Positions 45,372 to 55,893 of a DNA stretch of 64,000 nt are shown here, piece by piece (position 1 is the stretch's first letter; each line of letters opens with the position of its first letter). Below the pieces are notes generated by a model. The model was not told the origin of the DNA and made no database searches. It saw nothing but the letters and a program-made list of their open reading frames with translations. The stretch is from contig CM067366.1 in assembly GCA_034401795.1 (NCBI GenBank), positions 75,088,129-75,152,128 of the forward strand. The letters run 5' to 3'. The position numbers were made by a program, and so were the translations under genes. Origin of the DNA: Chaetoderma sp. LZ-2023a (Eukaryota; Mollusca; Caudofoveata; Chaetodermatida; Chaetodermatidae).

Positions 45372-46793
45372 AGTTGTGTTTACTAGATTTCTTCTAATAT
45401 CTGCCATTCTCTATTTTCATTGGCTTGTACAGGAAAATTTATCTTATCAGAAGAGATATTGATTATATACGCAACTTGACAAAAAAAATGTGCTCAATGA
45501 ATGTACTGGATTATAGGACACACCCCCTTTCAAGAACATGTAATACGACAAAAAAACTGTGCCCTTTCCTCGAATCAAAACGGTACTCAAACCAGAATAT
45601 AGAACAGTATACATACTCTGAAACTGGAAGATAGAACAGTATATGGTCGAGTTCCTTAAATTCGTGAGTACTGAAATCCGTGAATTAGTTTTTATCGCTC
45701 TCGTTCTATAATGTAACGTTGCATGGAACGCATCTACACAGTAGCCACGTTTTGATTGACAGTTCTGAAGCTTTTGATAAAGTTTTGAGCAAAATACGGT
45801 CAAAACGAGAAACTTTTCATACAATTACTGATGGTAGTGATAAAAATTGCAAGCTTCCTTAATGCACTTTCTTAGATTACTTACTTGCGCTTATTTAGCA
45901 CCTAAGATGAGCAATTTTTACAATCCAAAGTTATCACCTGCTTTGGTTACATTTTTTCGCCACATCGGATTAGCCTGATTGACAGGAGCGCGTCCAAATT
46001 TTATTGGAGCGGCTCTAGAGGAAGGGGTGGGTGCTTATTAATCATTTACCAGTGTCAAAATTAACATAAAGTGCACACATGGTTCTTTTAACGATAGAAT
46101 TTTTTTTTATTCTTTCCTTTATGCCTGCTGAACATGTTTTAAAGACCCTAGCGTTAGCTCATTTCTTAAGCTCATTAATATTTGTGAAATTCATGTGACG
46201 TCACTACCTAATGAAAGCGGCATCCATTTGAGGGTTTTTTCATCTCTTCAAATGTATCAACTGCTTTTATCGTTTATACATTCATTTGTAGGACAAATTT
46301 TTAGGTTAAAACGGGCAAAATTAGCAGTTGAAACATTCAACAAACTAATAGTGATATTTCAGGATTTATAAGCATGTACCAGACAGCTGAAGATGCATAA
46401 TCACCAATTCACGAAATTCGGTACCGCTATTTCATACATAACCTGACGAGGTGGGTCAGTTCAAATGCTTGGGATTTGTTTAAAAATTAAAATTTTGTAC
46501 TGAAATTTTTTCGTTTCTATTCCGAAGTGTTATTTCACATTGTGTTTAATTCTTGCCCAGATCTGTTTAAGAGTTTTCTTTCACGAGTGCATTACTTGCT
46601 TAGATTCACAAACTTCGGTACCCATAGTATATATATATATATATATATATATATACTCTGAACCCGGAAGATAGGTACACTCAAAACAGAATATAGTACT
46701 GTATATGTACACCGAAACTGGAAAATCATCATCATCATTATCATCACTGACAAATCGATACTACAATAAAAGGCTTTGGAAATCCAAACTTAC
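45372..46793. other. Last-intron sequence near the donor side
   Basis: No gene. Holds diverged monomers of the 32 bp repeat (45596-45650, 46685-46727), a TA run at 46628-46655 and an ATC run near 46728-46745. The donor GTAAGT for the exon at 46979-46794 reads down from 46793. Confidence 0.6.
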
Positions 46794-46979
46794 AGTGTTG
46801 AGTGTTTCATGGCGGATGTGGCTAACATTCCATCAGGAATGTCAGGCTCCGCTGTACTGCACATAGCTTCACTAGTGATTGCCTCTCTTGGTCTTATTAT
46901 CTCCCTTTCTCTTGCAGTCTGTTCTTGTACTGTGATCTGTTCCTTGATATCTTCTAGCTCTGTCATGACATTCTCAAGT
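46794..46979 (-). CDS. TRPM: TRPM-like channel, C-terminal linker exon
   Basis: The acceptor TATTGTACAG ends at 46980 and the donor ACT|GTAAGT starts at 46793. The first base completes an Arg codon (AG|A) from the previous exon; two bases (CT) pass to the terminal exon. The product is LENVMTELEDIKEQITVQEQ followed by a charged, then Met/Ala/Thr-rich stretch ending MKHST. Together with the preceding STAER it matches the TRPM segment AERxENM that leads into the coiled coil. 186 bases, 61 full codons. Confidence 0.85.
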
Positions 46980-47009
46980 CTGTACAATATTATAAGTTAA
47001 ACAATGAAC

Positions 47010-47440
47010 CCTTTAACTCTTTAGTGCTCATATCAGCCAAAAGCGGCTTCTGCAGTGGTCCTGAGAAATGTCCATTTGCAGACCAAGAAGACTATTTTTG
47101 ACAATTTACCACTGGAATGATTGGCTCCATAACTAAGCCAATCATTCCCGTGATAAATTTTCAAAAATTGGTCCGCAAATGGACATTTTCTATGAGAAAT
47201 TTGAAATTCCTTTTACAGAAATTTTACAAAACGACTTCTGCAGTGGTCTTCAGAAATGTCAATTTGCAGACCAAGAGATTGTTTTTGAAAATTTACCACT
47301 GGAATGACTGGCGCTATAGCCGTGCCTGTCATTTCGGTGGTGAATTTCCAAAAACTATTTTCTTTTGGTGTGCAACTAGACATTTTCTATGAGAAAAGTG
47401 ACATTTTTTGGAACTAATTTGAGGCTTAAAGTGTTATAAG
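47010..47440. repeat. Foldback MITE pair in TRPM intron
   Basis: Two overlapping or tandem copies of the CATTTGCAGACCAAGA foldback family; the left end reads GAACCCTTTAACTC. The central palindrome appears as ATTGGCTCCATAACTAAGCCAAT at 47119-47141. Confidence 0.7.
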
Positions 47441-47860
47441 GGTCTAGGATTCCTCTTTGTCATGAGAGGGTTGATACTTACCATCCCGACTACTCTTGCC
47501 CATAATATGCAGGTTGATCATCTGTCAGATTAGCTCATCCTCATCCAGGTGCCGGACTGCGCATGCACCGAGCTCACATGTCAATATAGATTATTATTGA
47601 GCCAGTAGTTCCAGTGGTAAGTATAAATTAGATCTGATGACAATATGATCCTTCGAGCCAAATTTGGTTAAAATATACTAGACATAACTGACTCAATTAC
47701 ACCAAGCCAGTCATTTTCCATCAGTAAATTTTAAAGAATAATACATTGGCCTGTAAATGTATATTCACTAAGTAAAAATTTTAACCTTCTTGACCAAGCT
47801 TGATCATAAAACCTTTAACCCTAATAGCAGCCAAAGGTAGGTCCGACCACTAACTTTTTA
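47441..47860. other. Intronic sequence with repeat fragments
   Basis: No gene. GATCCTTCGAGCCAAATTTG at 47647-47666 resembles a pearl-like core unit. AACCTTTAACCCTAATAGCA at 47810-47830 is another TTAACCC end. Confidence 0.5.
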
Positions 47861-48078
47861 ACATTCAAGCTGGCCAAAAATTACTTCTGCAGTGGTCTTG
47901 ATAAATGTCCATTTGCAGACCAAGAGAAGACATTTTTTTGAAAAATTACAACCGGAATGACTGGCTCAATAACCGAGCCAGTCATTCGTCTTAAATGTTT
48001 TAAAATAGTCTTCTCTTGGTCTCGACATTCTCTTTTGGAAAATTGTAATATTCTTGAACAAATTTAAGGCTAAACGGG
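47861..48078. repeat. Foldback MITE in TRPM intron
   Basis: Right end ACGGG followed by TTAA (48079-48082); left TTAACATTC is degraded. The centre GACTGGCTCAATAACCGAGC and CAGTC forms the family's inner palindrome. Confidence 0.75.
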
Positions 48079-48423
48079 TTAATGAATCACCTATATCAGT
48101 GAAATCTTTTAAAACTAACCATTCCGCCTTCGCATGACTAAATATTTTACAAATCTCAAGAATTATCTCCCTTATGATACTGTGATCGGTAAATTGTTAA
48201 AATGTACAAGGAATTTCGAATGAAATGTGTTAACATATTGAACCCGAAATACCAAAACATTAAAATCATTCACAACTCAATATTTATTCTGTTTGAAGAT
48301 TTTGAAACTAATTTGACTGGGAGCTGTTACTAAATTAGTTTTAAAATCCTCTACAGCTTACATGTATGATTGGTGAGAAATTGGGATTGTGGGAATTCAT
48401 GGTTAAATGGTCTAGCTCTTTAA

Positions 48424-48645
48424 CCCTCAAATTTGTTCAAGAAAATTTCAATATTCCCACAGAAAATGTCCATTTGCAGACCAAGAGAAGATTATTTTTG
48501 AAAATTTGCCACTGGAATTACTGGCTCGATTATAGAGCCAGTCATTCCAGTCTTAAATTTTCAAAAAGCCTTCTCTTGGTCTGGTAATGGACATTTCTCA
48601 AGACCACTAGCGAAGGCATTTTTGGCTGATATGAGTATTAAAGGG
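48424..48645. repeat. Foldback MITE beside a TRPM donor site
   Basis: TTAA at 48420-48423 and 48646-48649, ends CCCTCAAATTTG and GAGTATTAAAGGG. The whole unit folds back: CATTTGCAGACCAAGAGAAG pairs with CTTCTCTTGGTCTGGTAATG, and the centre is CTGGCTCGATTATAGAGCCAG. The target duplication ends 20 bases from the donor GT (48671-48670) of the 48804-48672 exon. Confidence 0.9.
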
Positions 48646-48671
48646 TTAAATCGATATATTAGAGATCTCAC

Positions 48672-48804
48672 CTCTCAGCTGTGCTGGATACCTTTGTATC
48701 AATTCTCTCTCGTTCTTCTTTAATGGCTGACATCAAATAGCGCTCCATTGCCGATGTTTCGAAGATCGTCATCCGCTGATCCTCATCTGAATTCAGCTGT
48801 CGTC
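48672..48804 (-). CDS. TRPM: TRPM-like channel, post-TRP-domain exon
   Basis: The acceptor TGTATCTAG ends at 48805; the donor AG|GTGAG starts at 48671. Two first bases complete an Arg codon (A|GA) with the previous exon. It encodes RQLNSDEDQRMTIFETSAME, RYLMSAIKEERERIDTKVSS and TAE. This corresponds to the TRPM helix after the TRP domain that ends in the AER motif. 133 bases. A MITE lies immediately downstream. Confidence 0.85.
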
Positions 48805-48832
48805 CTAGATACATGAAAATCAGACAGAGATT

Positions 48833-50880
48833 AACAAGAGGTCAAACACCTATGGCTGGGCGGTTTGGCCTAAAAGAAAACAGGTGACGGTATCACTAAT
48901 TAAACCGGTATTAACGAAATACCGGTTTAAGGGGTTAAAATGATCGAAAATAATTTGAAATATGAAAATATGCCGTTTTCATTAGCTACAGTACATGTAT
49001 TTTGCGATTTGACAAGTGACGCAAATTGCCACGAAATTAGAACGGTAACTACGTACGACTGCTCACTTCGACGCTATCTATCTCAAAATAGTAGTTAAAA
49101 TAAATAAAAAAAATAAAGTCTGGTTCATGTGATGTCATGAAAATAACACTCTAACTACTAAAATGTTGATTTTCAACACTTATTAGGTAAATATTTTCGA
49201 AAGCGTAGTAAAATCTATTGCGTGTAAGTAGGAACCCGGATATGAGAGCGAGTTTAGGCTCCTAGTAGAGTACCTCACATATGGTTAGCGTTCGTATAAC
49301 CACCTACAGTATGATCTAGTCTAGTAAGTCATGTGTTTGTATTTCAAGTACTCAGTATTTAGTAATACTCCTCAATAAACTGTCGTTCAAGCGGGTGAAT
49401 GTCATTCAGCACGTAACTAAAGTGTAGTCATTTCCCGGAAATCGCGCCTCAAGAATTCTCACAAAAAATGTGTTTGACTATTTTTAGAGGTTCATATGTC
49501 ATATAATAAAGAGATTATGATAATTTGACAACATAAACGCAATGATTCGTGAATCTAACTTAAATCAACACTTCGTACTTGAAGATATACGAAGACGAAA
49601 AAGGCTGGGCGGTAAAACAAAACGATGTGATTCTAACGCCTATTGAGCAGAACTCACGTGATAAAAAATACTACGAATTTCATTCATAAAATCGATAGTA
49701 GCGAATACCCCGGCGGAAGAATTTGTTAACAACCAATCACATTACGCCTGCTCGTATTTGAGAGGCTAAGAGGCGTATTTTACTTGTAACTACATTGTAC
49801 TCCGCCAACGTAAGAAGCGACTTAATCGTTTTCATTTCGTAGTCCGTGATGTATCATTTTATGTTTGTCGAAATCTAAGGGAAATCATGATTTGTTTGGA
49901 TTGGGAGTTCATTGTATAGCGACGTTGTTTTCGCAGCGCGTTTCTTGATTTTTTTTTGTATCATGTCACATTTGGAATCCTAATTAAACATAGTACAAAC
50001 TTGAATTGAAAAAAGGATTATTTGTTGCAAAGAAGAACTTTTGATTTTCAAATTATTCAATCTTACATTGAACCCGCAGAGCTTACGTCATGTAAAATTC
50101 ATTGCTGGCAAATAAAATCATATTTGCCGAGGATCGTCCTCGGCCGATTTGTTGGGATTTCACCAACACCCTTGCTTTCCCACGGCTAATAGTTATAGAT
50201 GACTGTATTTTATGTCTCTAGTAGCAAATGGTTACACTAGATGATAATATTAAACTGCAAGTCAAGAACAAACTAGTTTCGGACAGTCACCAGATTTTGC
50301 GCAATGGCAATCTTATGGACGGTTTTTCGGGTTTTTTATTTTTGTAATGGTTTTTAAACCGTCGCCATAAAAAACCGTGAGACGGTGTGAAACCAGTATA
50401 CCGCCCAGCCCTACAAACACCCATGATGCTCACCTGCCTAATACAGAGACTGACTGGTCTAACGTGGATTAAAACAATACAAAATGTGCTGGCTGAATGG
50501 TTTATTATTGGTTCTAATAGGATTAACTTTTGACCTATACTCTTAACAAGTGGTTTTAGAGATTTTTAAACATGTTTCTAAAATAGTAAATAGCAAATCA
50601 ACCAATCAGGTTCTTTTGAACAAACTTTGTTCAGCGATTACCCTAGATCAAGTTTCCCGAGGTCCACATCAATCTGCCATATGGTTTCGGAGACTTTTAA
50701 ATGTGTTTCTAAAAATACATTAAAATCAAAGATGGCCGCCAGCCAAATCAGCCAATCGGCTTTTGAACGAATTTGGATTTTTATTCCCCAAGGAAGTTTC
50801 CTGCCAAATATAATTGAAATCAGCGGCATGGTTATTGAGACGACATTAGAACTTGCCCATTGTTTTTCTATAGGAGCTTT
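48833..50880 (+). mobile_element. Pearl/HINE-like element 3, split by a hAT
   Basis: The 5' tip ACAAGAGGTCAAACACC is followed by a hAT insertion, then CATGATGCTCACCTGCC at 50422, so the start of a pearl-like element is cut at its 17th-18th base. Core units (CAAAGATGGCCGCCAGCCAA, CTGCCAAATATAATTGAAAT) run to about 50880, where a minus-strand LINE fragment begins. The 3' hairpin end is missing. Confidence 0.7.
48851..50413. mobile_element. Non-autonomous hAT element
   Basis: A perfect 8 bp target duplication, CAAACACC, at 48843-48850 and 50414-50421. Inverted ends TAKGGCTGGGCGGT. Both an 8 bp duplication and a GGGCTGGGCGGTAT-like end are known hAT features. 1,563 bp without any transposase-like frame; inside are A+T-rich sequence and CCGGTATT/AATACCGG words near the left end. 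It depends on a transposase from elsewhere. Confidence 0.9.
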
Positions 50881-51900
50881 GCTGACATTGGATAGGATTT
50901 TCTGTATGCAGTTGAGGAGTACAATGGGTTGCAGATTGGCTGCAGTGTGTGTAGCTTTTTGGGCTTGGGTAGCGCGATAAGGGTGCCTTCGCCTACATCA
51001 TCGATGGGAAGGTGGTGCATAAAAAGCTGAATTGATTAGGTGTGTGATCGGTTTTGAGATAACGTCACTTGCGTATTTAAATAGTTCATTGATAATGCCA
51101 TCAGGTCTGGATGCACATCTATTTTTCAGGGTTTTGAGTGCCTTCTCAACATCTACTGTTTTAATTGGTGTTAGTAGTGGCCTGGGGTTACCTGAGAATG
51201 GGTACAAGGACTTAGCATCATGGTCAGTGAACTGTTCCTCGAACCATTCTCGAATTGCCTTGGCTTTGCCCTGGTCAGTCCCGATGAAGTGTCCTTCAGA
51301 GTTATGTAGAGTGAGTGGTGGTGTGTAGTCAGTAACTCTCAGGGCTTGGGCTGCCCGAAACATTTTGTGACAGTCATCTGTGGCAATCATTTCATCTGCT
51401 AGGGAGTCTGCTGATTGAATAGATCAAGGTGTTATGTGATGTTGTGCAGAATGTTATTGCGTTCCCTGCATAGTCTGGTCTGGTCTTCACTTTGGCCACT
51501 TTGATAGATGTGCAGCTGTAACACTTTCTGTCTACTACTACTACTACTACAGGGTCATCAGTATACCTAGTTCTGTTGTTGGTTTTGAGAACTACTATGG
51601 TGTTGGTAGCTAATTATTCCATACACGCAAGTATTTTTGTAGGGCTTTGTTTGGATCGGAGCTGACATCAACGTTAGCCATCGGCTCCCCGCGGGTCTTT
51701 TTGTATGATATTTGAGTGTCAGTGTCGCTGATGAGCTTGGGTATGTTGTACGTGACTACCCCCTTGTCTGATATGGTGTCTAAACATTTGGTAGAAATGG
51801 TTTATCAGAAAGTGTGTAATGTCTGGCATGTGGTCAGAATTGGTCTGCACCTCCATAGGTACGAGCATCCCGAAGTAGGGGATTTGCTTTGCTTTCAATG
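50881..51900 (-). pseudogene. LINE ORF2 fragment (endonuclease end to RT start)
   Basis: Read downward: from about 51900 a segment near the end of the endonuclease (PMEVQTNSDHMPD, then GVVTYNIPKLISDTD), a linker (LQLHIYQSGQSEDQTRLCRE), an open frame 51390-50998 (HKMFRAAQALR, YTPPLTLHNSEGHFIG, IREWFEEQF, VEKALKTLKNRCASRPDGI), and then LIALPKPKKLHTLQPICN. The RT start motif with SRPDGI is typical of LINEs. The RT core and 3' end are missing. A different family from LINE-A and LINE-B. Same strand as the TRPM gene, in its intron. Confidence 0.75.
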
Positions 51901-52111
51901 ATTATATTTCAACCAAATTCAACGAGCACTATTTGAGAGATACAGGTTCGAACACTTAGACAGACCTAAATGCAATTACCACTTACCCGTATGGGTAAAT
52001 AACACTGGCAGGCAGTATATCCTAAATGTCTCCTATAAAACAGCTGGTGTCTAACTATACACAAACACACAAGAAAAAGTTACATCTAGGCTGTGATAAC
52101 ATTCTACTTAC
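51901..52111. other. Intronic sequence
   Basis: Nothing recognisable; ends at the donor GTAAGT (52111-52106) of the TRP-domain exon. Confidence 0.5.
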
Positions 52112-52299
52112 TAAAGGCATATGGGTATTTTTGTTTGGTGCATTTAAATATTTCAAGATATCGCACCAGTCTCATGAGATGGTTGAGAATAATTATTGGT
52201 GGCACAATTGCTGGGCGATCAGCGTACTCATAGACGAGCGAGTAACGATAAAAACGCCAGACCTTTTCTGAATTCTCTTCAACCTTTTGAAATGTGTAC
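52112..52299 (-). CDS. TRPM: TRPM-like channel, TRP-domain exon
   Basis: The acceptor TTGTCTCTCAACAG ends at 52300; the donor TTTA|GTAAGT starts at 52111. The first base completes the Ser codon (TC|G) of the S6 exon, giving LLIAMFS-YTFQKVEENSEK. The next residues, VWRFYRYSLVYEYADRPAIV, PPIIILNHLMRLV, are the TRP helix region of the TRPM family, closest in feel to the TRPM2/TRPM8 branch. The helix couples the pore to the cytoplasmic domains. 62 full codons without a stop. The best single piece of evidence for the gene. Confidence 0.9.
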
Positions 52300-53562
52300 C
52301 TGTTGAGAGACAAGATAATGTAATTAACTAAGAGATTAATTAGTGGAACTTAATCTAGAGATCAGATAATTTATTGTTAAGTGGGTGAGGCACTGACAGT
52401 GCTTCCTTAAAGGTCTGCTTGTTGAATTTCCACAGAGTAAATATTCCATGGGGTTTATCTCTGGATAATGAATGAATATTTTGAAAACAATTTGACTGAA
52501 AGATGTTGGTGGCTAAGCTACCAACAACTTTCAGTCAAATTGTTTTCAAAATATTCAGCAGGTCCAGAGTTATTGTCCATTGAAATTATTGTCTGAGTAG
52601 CTTGCAGCAGTCAGATGGAGAGTTAACACAGGTGGTCTGATCTATGAGAATCACCATTTTCATGTCAACAGATGGTGGGGGAATTGATGGGATTAGCTTA
52701 TTCATGTAAAGTAAACCCTATCTTTACCCTGAACTCGGATAATAAAAATAACCCTATGTTTACACTAAAACTAAAAGATGACAAGTGACAAATTCTTTAT
52801 CATTTTAGGAATAATCTGATGAATATCGTTTTAAAATTTGACTGCCAGCAGTTGCCGTAGCACCTCATCCAATACAAATTTTTAACACAACATGGACTCG
52901 TACAATAAAACTCCATATTGGACTCGTGACTAAAATAACCTCATAAGTACAGTACTGCTTAGAAATAACTTCACACATATGGTTGAATATTTTGAACATA
53001 ATTAGATTGGAAGACATTGCTGCCTAAGACACTACTGGATATTTTGAACATAATTGGATAAGAAGACTAACTGCCTAAAGCAGCAGTCTTCGAATCCAGA
53101 TATGTTCAAAATATTTAACAGAACATTTTTACAGTGTTCAAAATTGTTTTCTTTTGCAAACAACTTGCCATATTTAAGAGTTGTATTATAGGTATGGTGT
53201 CTATGCTGTAAGTTGAAGATATGCACAGACCCCAAATATTAAGACAAACATAATTTTTGTGTCATATTTTGAGGCCCTGGAAATTTGGGGGCCCGGTGCA
53301 AATGCACTTGTTTCACTGTCTTAAGTTCGGGCTTGACAATGACACCATCTTTAAAATTGTACTAACTAACATGTTTCTGTTATTGTTTTGGAAACATGTT
53401 AAGTAATATTTCAGCTTTACAGTATTATACAAATTCAGTTTGCACCGTAGCAGTGTAGCTACTTTCTGTATAATATTCATGCATATTGAGATCGACACTG
53501 AATGCCGATGGTTAAGTCATCAGTATTTTGTTTGAAGCCAGTCAAATATCTTGAATACTTAA
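52300..53562. other. Intron with short palindromic repeats
   Basis: No gene. Contains a perfect-looking hairpin at 52473-52557 and further copies of the ATATTTTGAACATAATT motif at 52987 and 53039, the latter again paired with an inverse copy (ATGTTCAAAATATT, 53101-53114). Confidence 0.7.
52473..52557. repeat. 85 bp palindrome
   Basis: The arm TGAATATTTTGAAAACAATT, TGACTGAAAG pairs with CTTTCAGTCA, AATTGTTTTCAAAATATTCA with few mismatches around GGTGGCTAAGCTACC. The arm sequence recurs singly elsewhere in the window. Confidence 0.9.
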
Positions 53563-53749
53563 CCCTTTAATGGTCAACTCAGCCAAAACCAGCCTCTGTA
53601 GTGGTCTTAAGGAATGTTCATTTGCAGGACAAGAAGACGTTTTAGAAAAATTTACCAATGGTAAATTCAAAAAAATAGTCTTGTCCTGCAAATGAACATT
53701 CAATAAGCAAATATTTTGAATTTCTTGATCAAATTAGACCATTAACGGG
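53563..53749. repeat. TTAA foldback MITE in TRPM intron
   Basis: TTAA at 53559-53562 and 53750-53753. Ends CCCTTTAATGGTCAACTCAG and CCATTAACGGG. The centre ACCAATGGTAAATT is the fold point. Lies 222 bases from the S6 exon donor. Confidence 0.9.
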
Positions 53750-53970
53750 TTAAGGCAGTTCTTAGTTCTTTCCAGTTGGACTCTTTCATATGCAAAATAA
53801 TTGATATCTGGAATAAACTGGAGTGCATGCAAATTAATACGTACTACCAATAATATAAAACAATAATAATTATGAATGAGTAATAATACGGCAAAAATGT
53901 TATATTACCACAGAACATGCAAATTGTTCTGAAGTTTATTTATATGTCAACGGTAATATAATTTACTTAC
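53750..53970. other. Intron, donor side
   Basis: A+T-rich, no feature other than the donor GTAAGT at 53970-53965. Confidence 0.5.
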
Positions 53971-54130
53971 GAGAACATGGCTATTAACAGATTGACCAGG
54001 AGAATGTTTGTGAGAATCATGTATATGACTAGAAGAATCGGCACGATCCATGTTGACTCCGGACACCGAGCCATGCCGCCATCTTGACTGTATATTGATG
54101 CATTGTGGGTACATGTTTCAACAGGTTTAC
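53971..54130 (-). CDS. TRPM: TRPM-like channel, S6 exon
   Basis: The acceptor TTTAACTTACCACAG ends at 54131; the donor TTCTC|GTAAGT starts at 53970. It encodes the outer loop ETCTHNASIYSQDGGMARCP with two Cys residues, 16 positions apart, where TRPM channels have a conserved pair after the pore, and then S6: STWIVPILLVIYMILTNILL, VNLLIAMF. The ILLVNLLIAMF signature is diagnostic for TRPM. The protein is a plasma-membrane or organellar cation channel subunit; the pore loop and everything N-terminal are not in the window as far as I can see. A pearl-like repeat starts about 52 bp beyond the acceptor. Confidence 0.92.
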
Positions 54131-55310
54131 CTGTGGTAAGTTAAACAATTCAAATATAGTCAAACCTTTTTATGATAGTCGCTAAACCGCTTATCTGAAA
54201 GTTTCGAAAATGTCAAATTTGAAATCAGAATACCCAAAAACATATATAAAACCAATTTCCGCTTCAAAATTTGTCAAAATAAAAATAATTTAATATGCCC
54301 ACCAAACATGCTACATTTTGATTGGGCCAGGGCAGCCATATTTTTTGGATGGATCAACTTCCTTTGAACAAACTTTAATGGCCCTTAGTCCCTAATCAAA
54401 TCTCCCAAATTTCAGCCTGATCCAGCGGTTCTGGAGAAGTCATTTATGGAAAAAACTAGGTCATCCATGATGGCCACCAAACTATTTGGCCAATCAAGTT
54501 CTCTTGAATAAAATTGTTTCAGCTGTTGCCCTAGATCATATTTAATGAGTTTTAGATCGATGTGCCAAGCGGTTTCAGAGATTAAAAAATATATATTTAA
54601 AAATCGGCCAAAATCCGAGATGGCCACCGGCCAAATTGGCCGACCAGCTTCATTTGAAGGAACTTGAATCTCTATTCCCTAAGGATTTTTCCAACCAAAT
54701 ATAATTGAAATCGGGCCAGTGGTTCTCGAGAAGACATTTTAAATCTCCCATTGCTTTAGTATGGGAGCTTTTGGCGGGAAAATGATCCAACATGGCTGCC
54801 AAACCGTTTATCCGACAGATTTGAAAATCGTAAATTTGAGATCAGAATACCCAAAAACACATATAATACCAATTTCGGCGTAAAAATCCATCAAATAAAA
54901 AAATCCAATATGGCTGCCAAACATGCTACATTTTGATTGGCCCACAGTGGCCATGTTCTTTTACAAATCAACTTCACTTCAACAAACCTTAATGACCCTT
55001 AGTCCCTAAATATATCTCCCAAATTTCGGCCTGGTTCCTTTAATGGTTCTGGAGAAATTCTTTTCGCGAAAACTATGTCATCCAAGATGACCGCCGACCT
55101 ATTTGGCCAATCAAGTTCCCTTGAACAAACTTGGTTCAGCTCTTTCCCTACATTATATTTAATGACTTTTGGATCAATGCGCCTAGCAGTTTCAGAGATT
55201 TTAAAATATATTTCTAAATCAACCAAAATCCAAGATGGCCGACGGGCCAAATTGGCCGACCGGCTTCATTTGAACAAACTTGAATCTCTAAGTATTGTTC
55301 CTGCCACATA

Positions 55311-55606
55311 TGTGTTGAGAGTACATCGAATAAGCCTAAGACCAAGATGTACATACGACACATAGGTAAGGTTCGGGATTTCCAGATGGCTAAATAAAAA
55401 AGAGATGTAGCACTTGCGTATATGAAAGTTAAAACTGAACTGACTTTATTACTATGAATACATATACACACACACCAAACTCTCACCTCAGGCCGTCTCT
55501 GGAGAAACTCCCACAAACATCACGTGACCATACGCTCAACTTACATTAAGATTAATATATGTGATATGGGCATGTACTATTATTATGATTAATATCATTC
55601 CCGACA
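55311..55606. mobile_element. Solo LTR
   Basis: 296 bp starting TGTGTTGAGAGTACATCG and ending CATTCCCGACA, so TG..CA termini, flanked by a 5 bp duplication ACATA (55306-55310, 55607-55611). The empty site is given by the surrounding pearl-like units (CTGCCAAATATAATTGAA). An AATAAA lies at 55396. No internal retroelement remains, as after recombination between two LTRs. Family (Ty3 or Pao type) not determined. Confidence 0.75.
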
Positions 55607-55753
55607 ACATAATTGAAATTGGCCCAGTGGTTCTCTAGAAGACATTTTAAATGGGAAAATTATCCAAAATGGCCACCAAACCGTTTATCCGACAGTTTCG
55701 AAAATGGCAAATTTGAGATCAGAATACCAAAAAACATACATAAAAATAATTTT

Positions 55754-55893
55754 GGTTTCGACTGGTCATGAAAGCTTCTAAAGATTTTCTTATGCTTGAT
55801 CAGTTGGATCGAAATCCGAAATGGATTTCGGATTTCGATCCAACTGATCAAGCATAAGAAAATCTTTAGAAGCTCTCGTGACCAGTCGAAACC
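55754..55893. repeat. 140 bp near-perfect palindrome (69 bp arms)
   Basis: Arms 55754-55822 and 55825-55893 with a two-base centre (GG at 55823-55824). Outer ends GGTTTCGACTGGTC and GACCAGTCGAAACC; only two mismatches, near the outer third. Confidence 0.95.
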
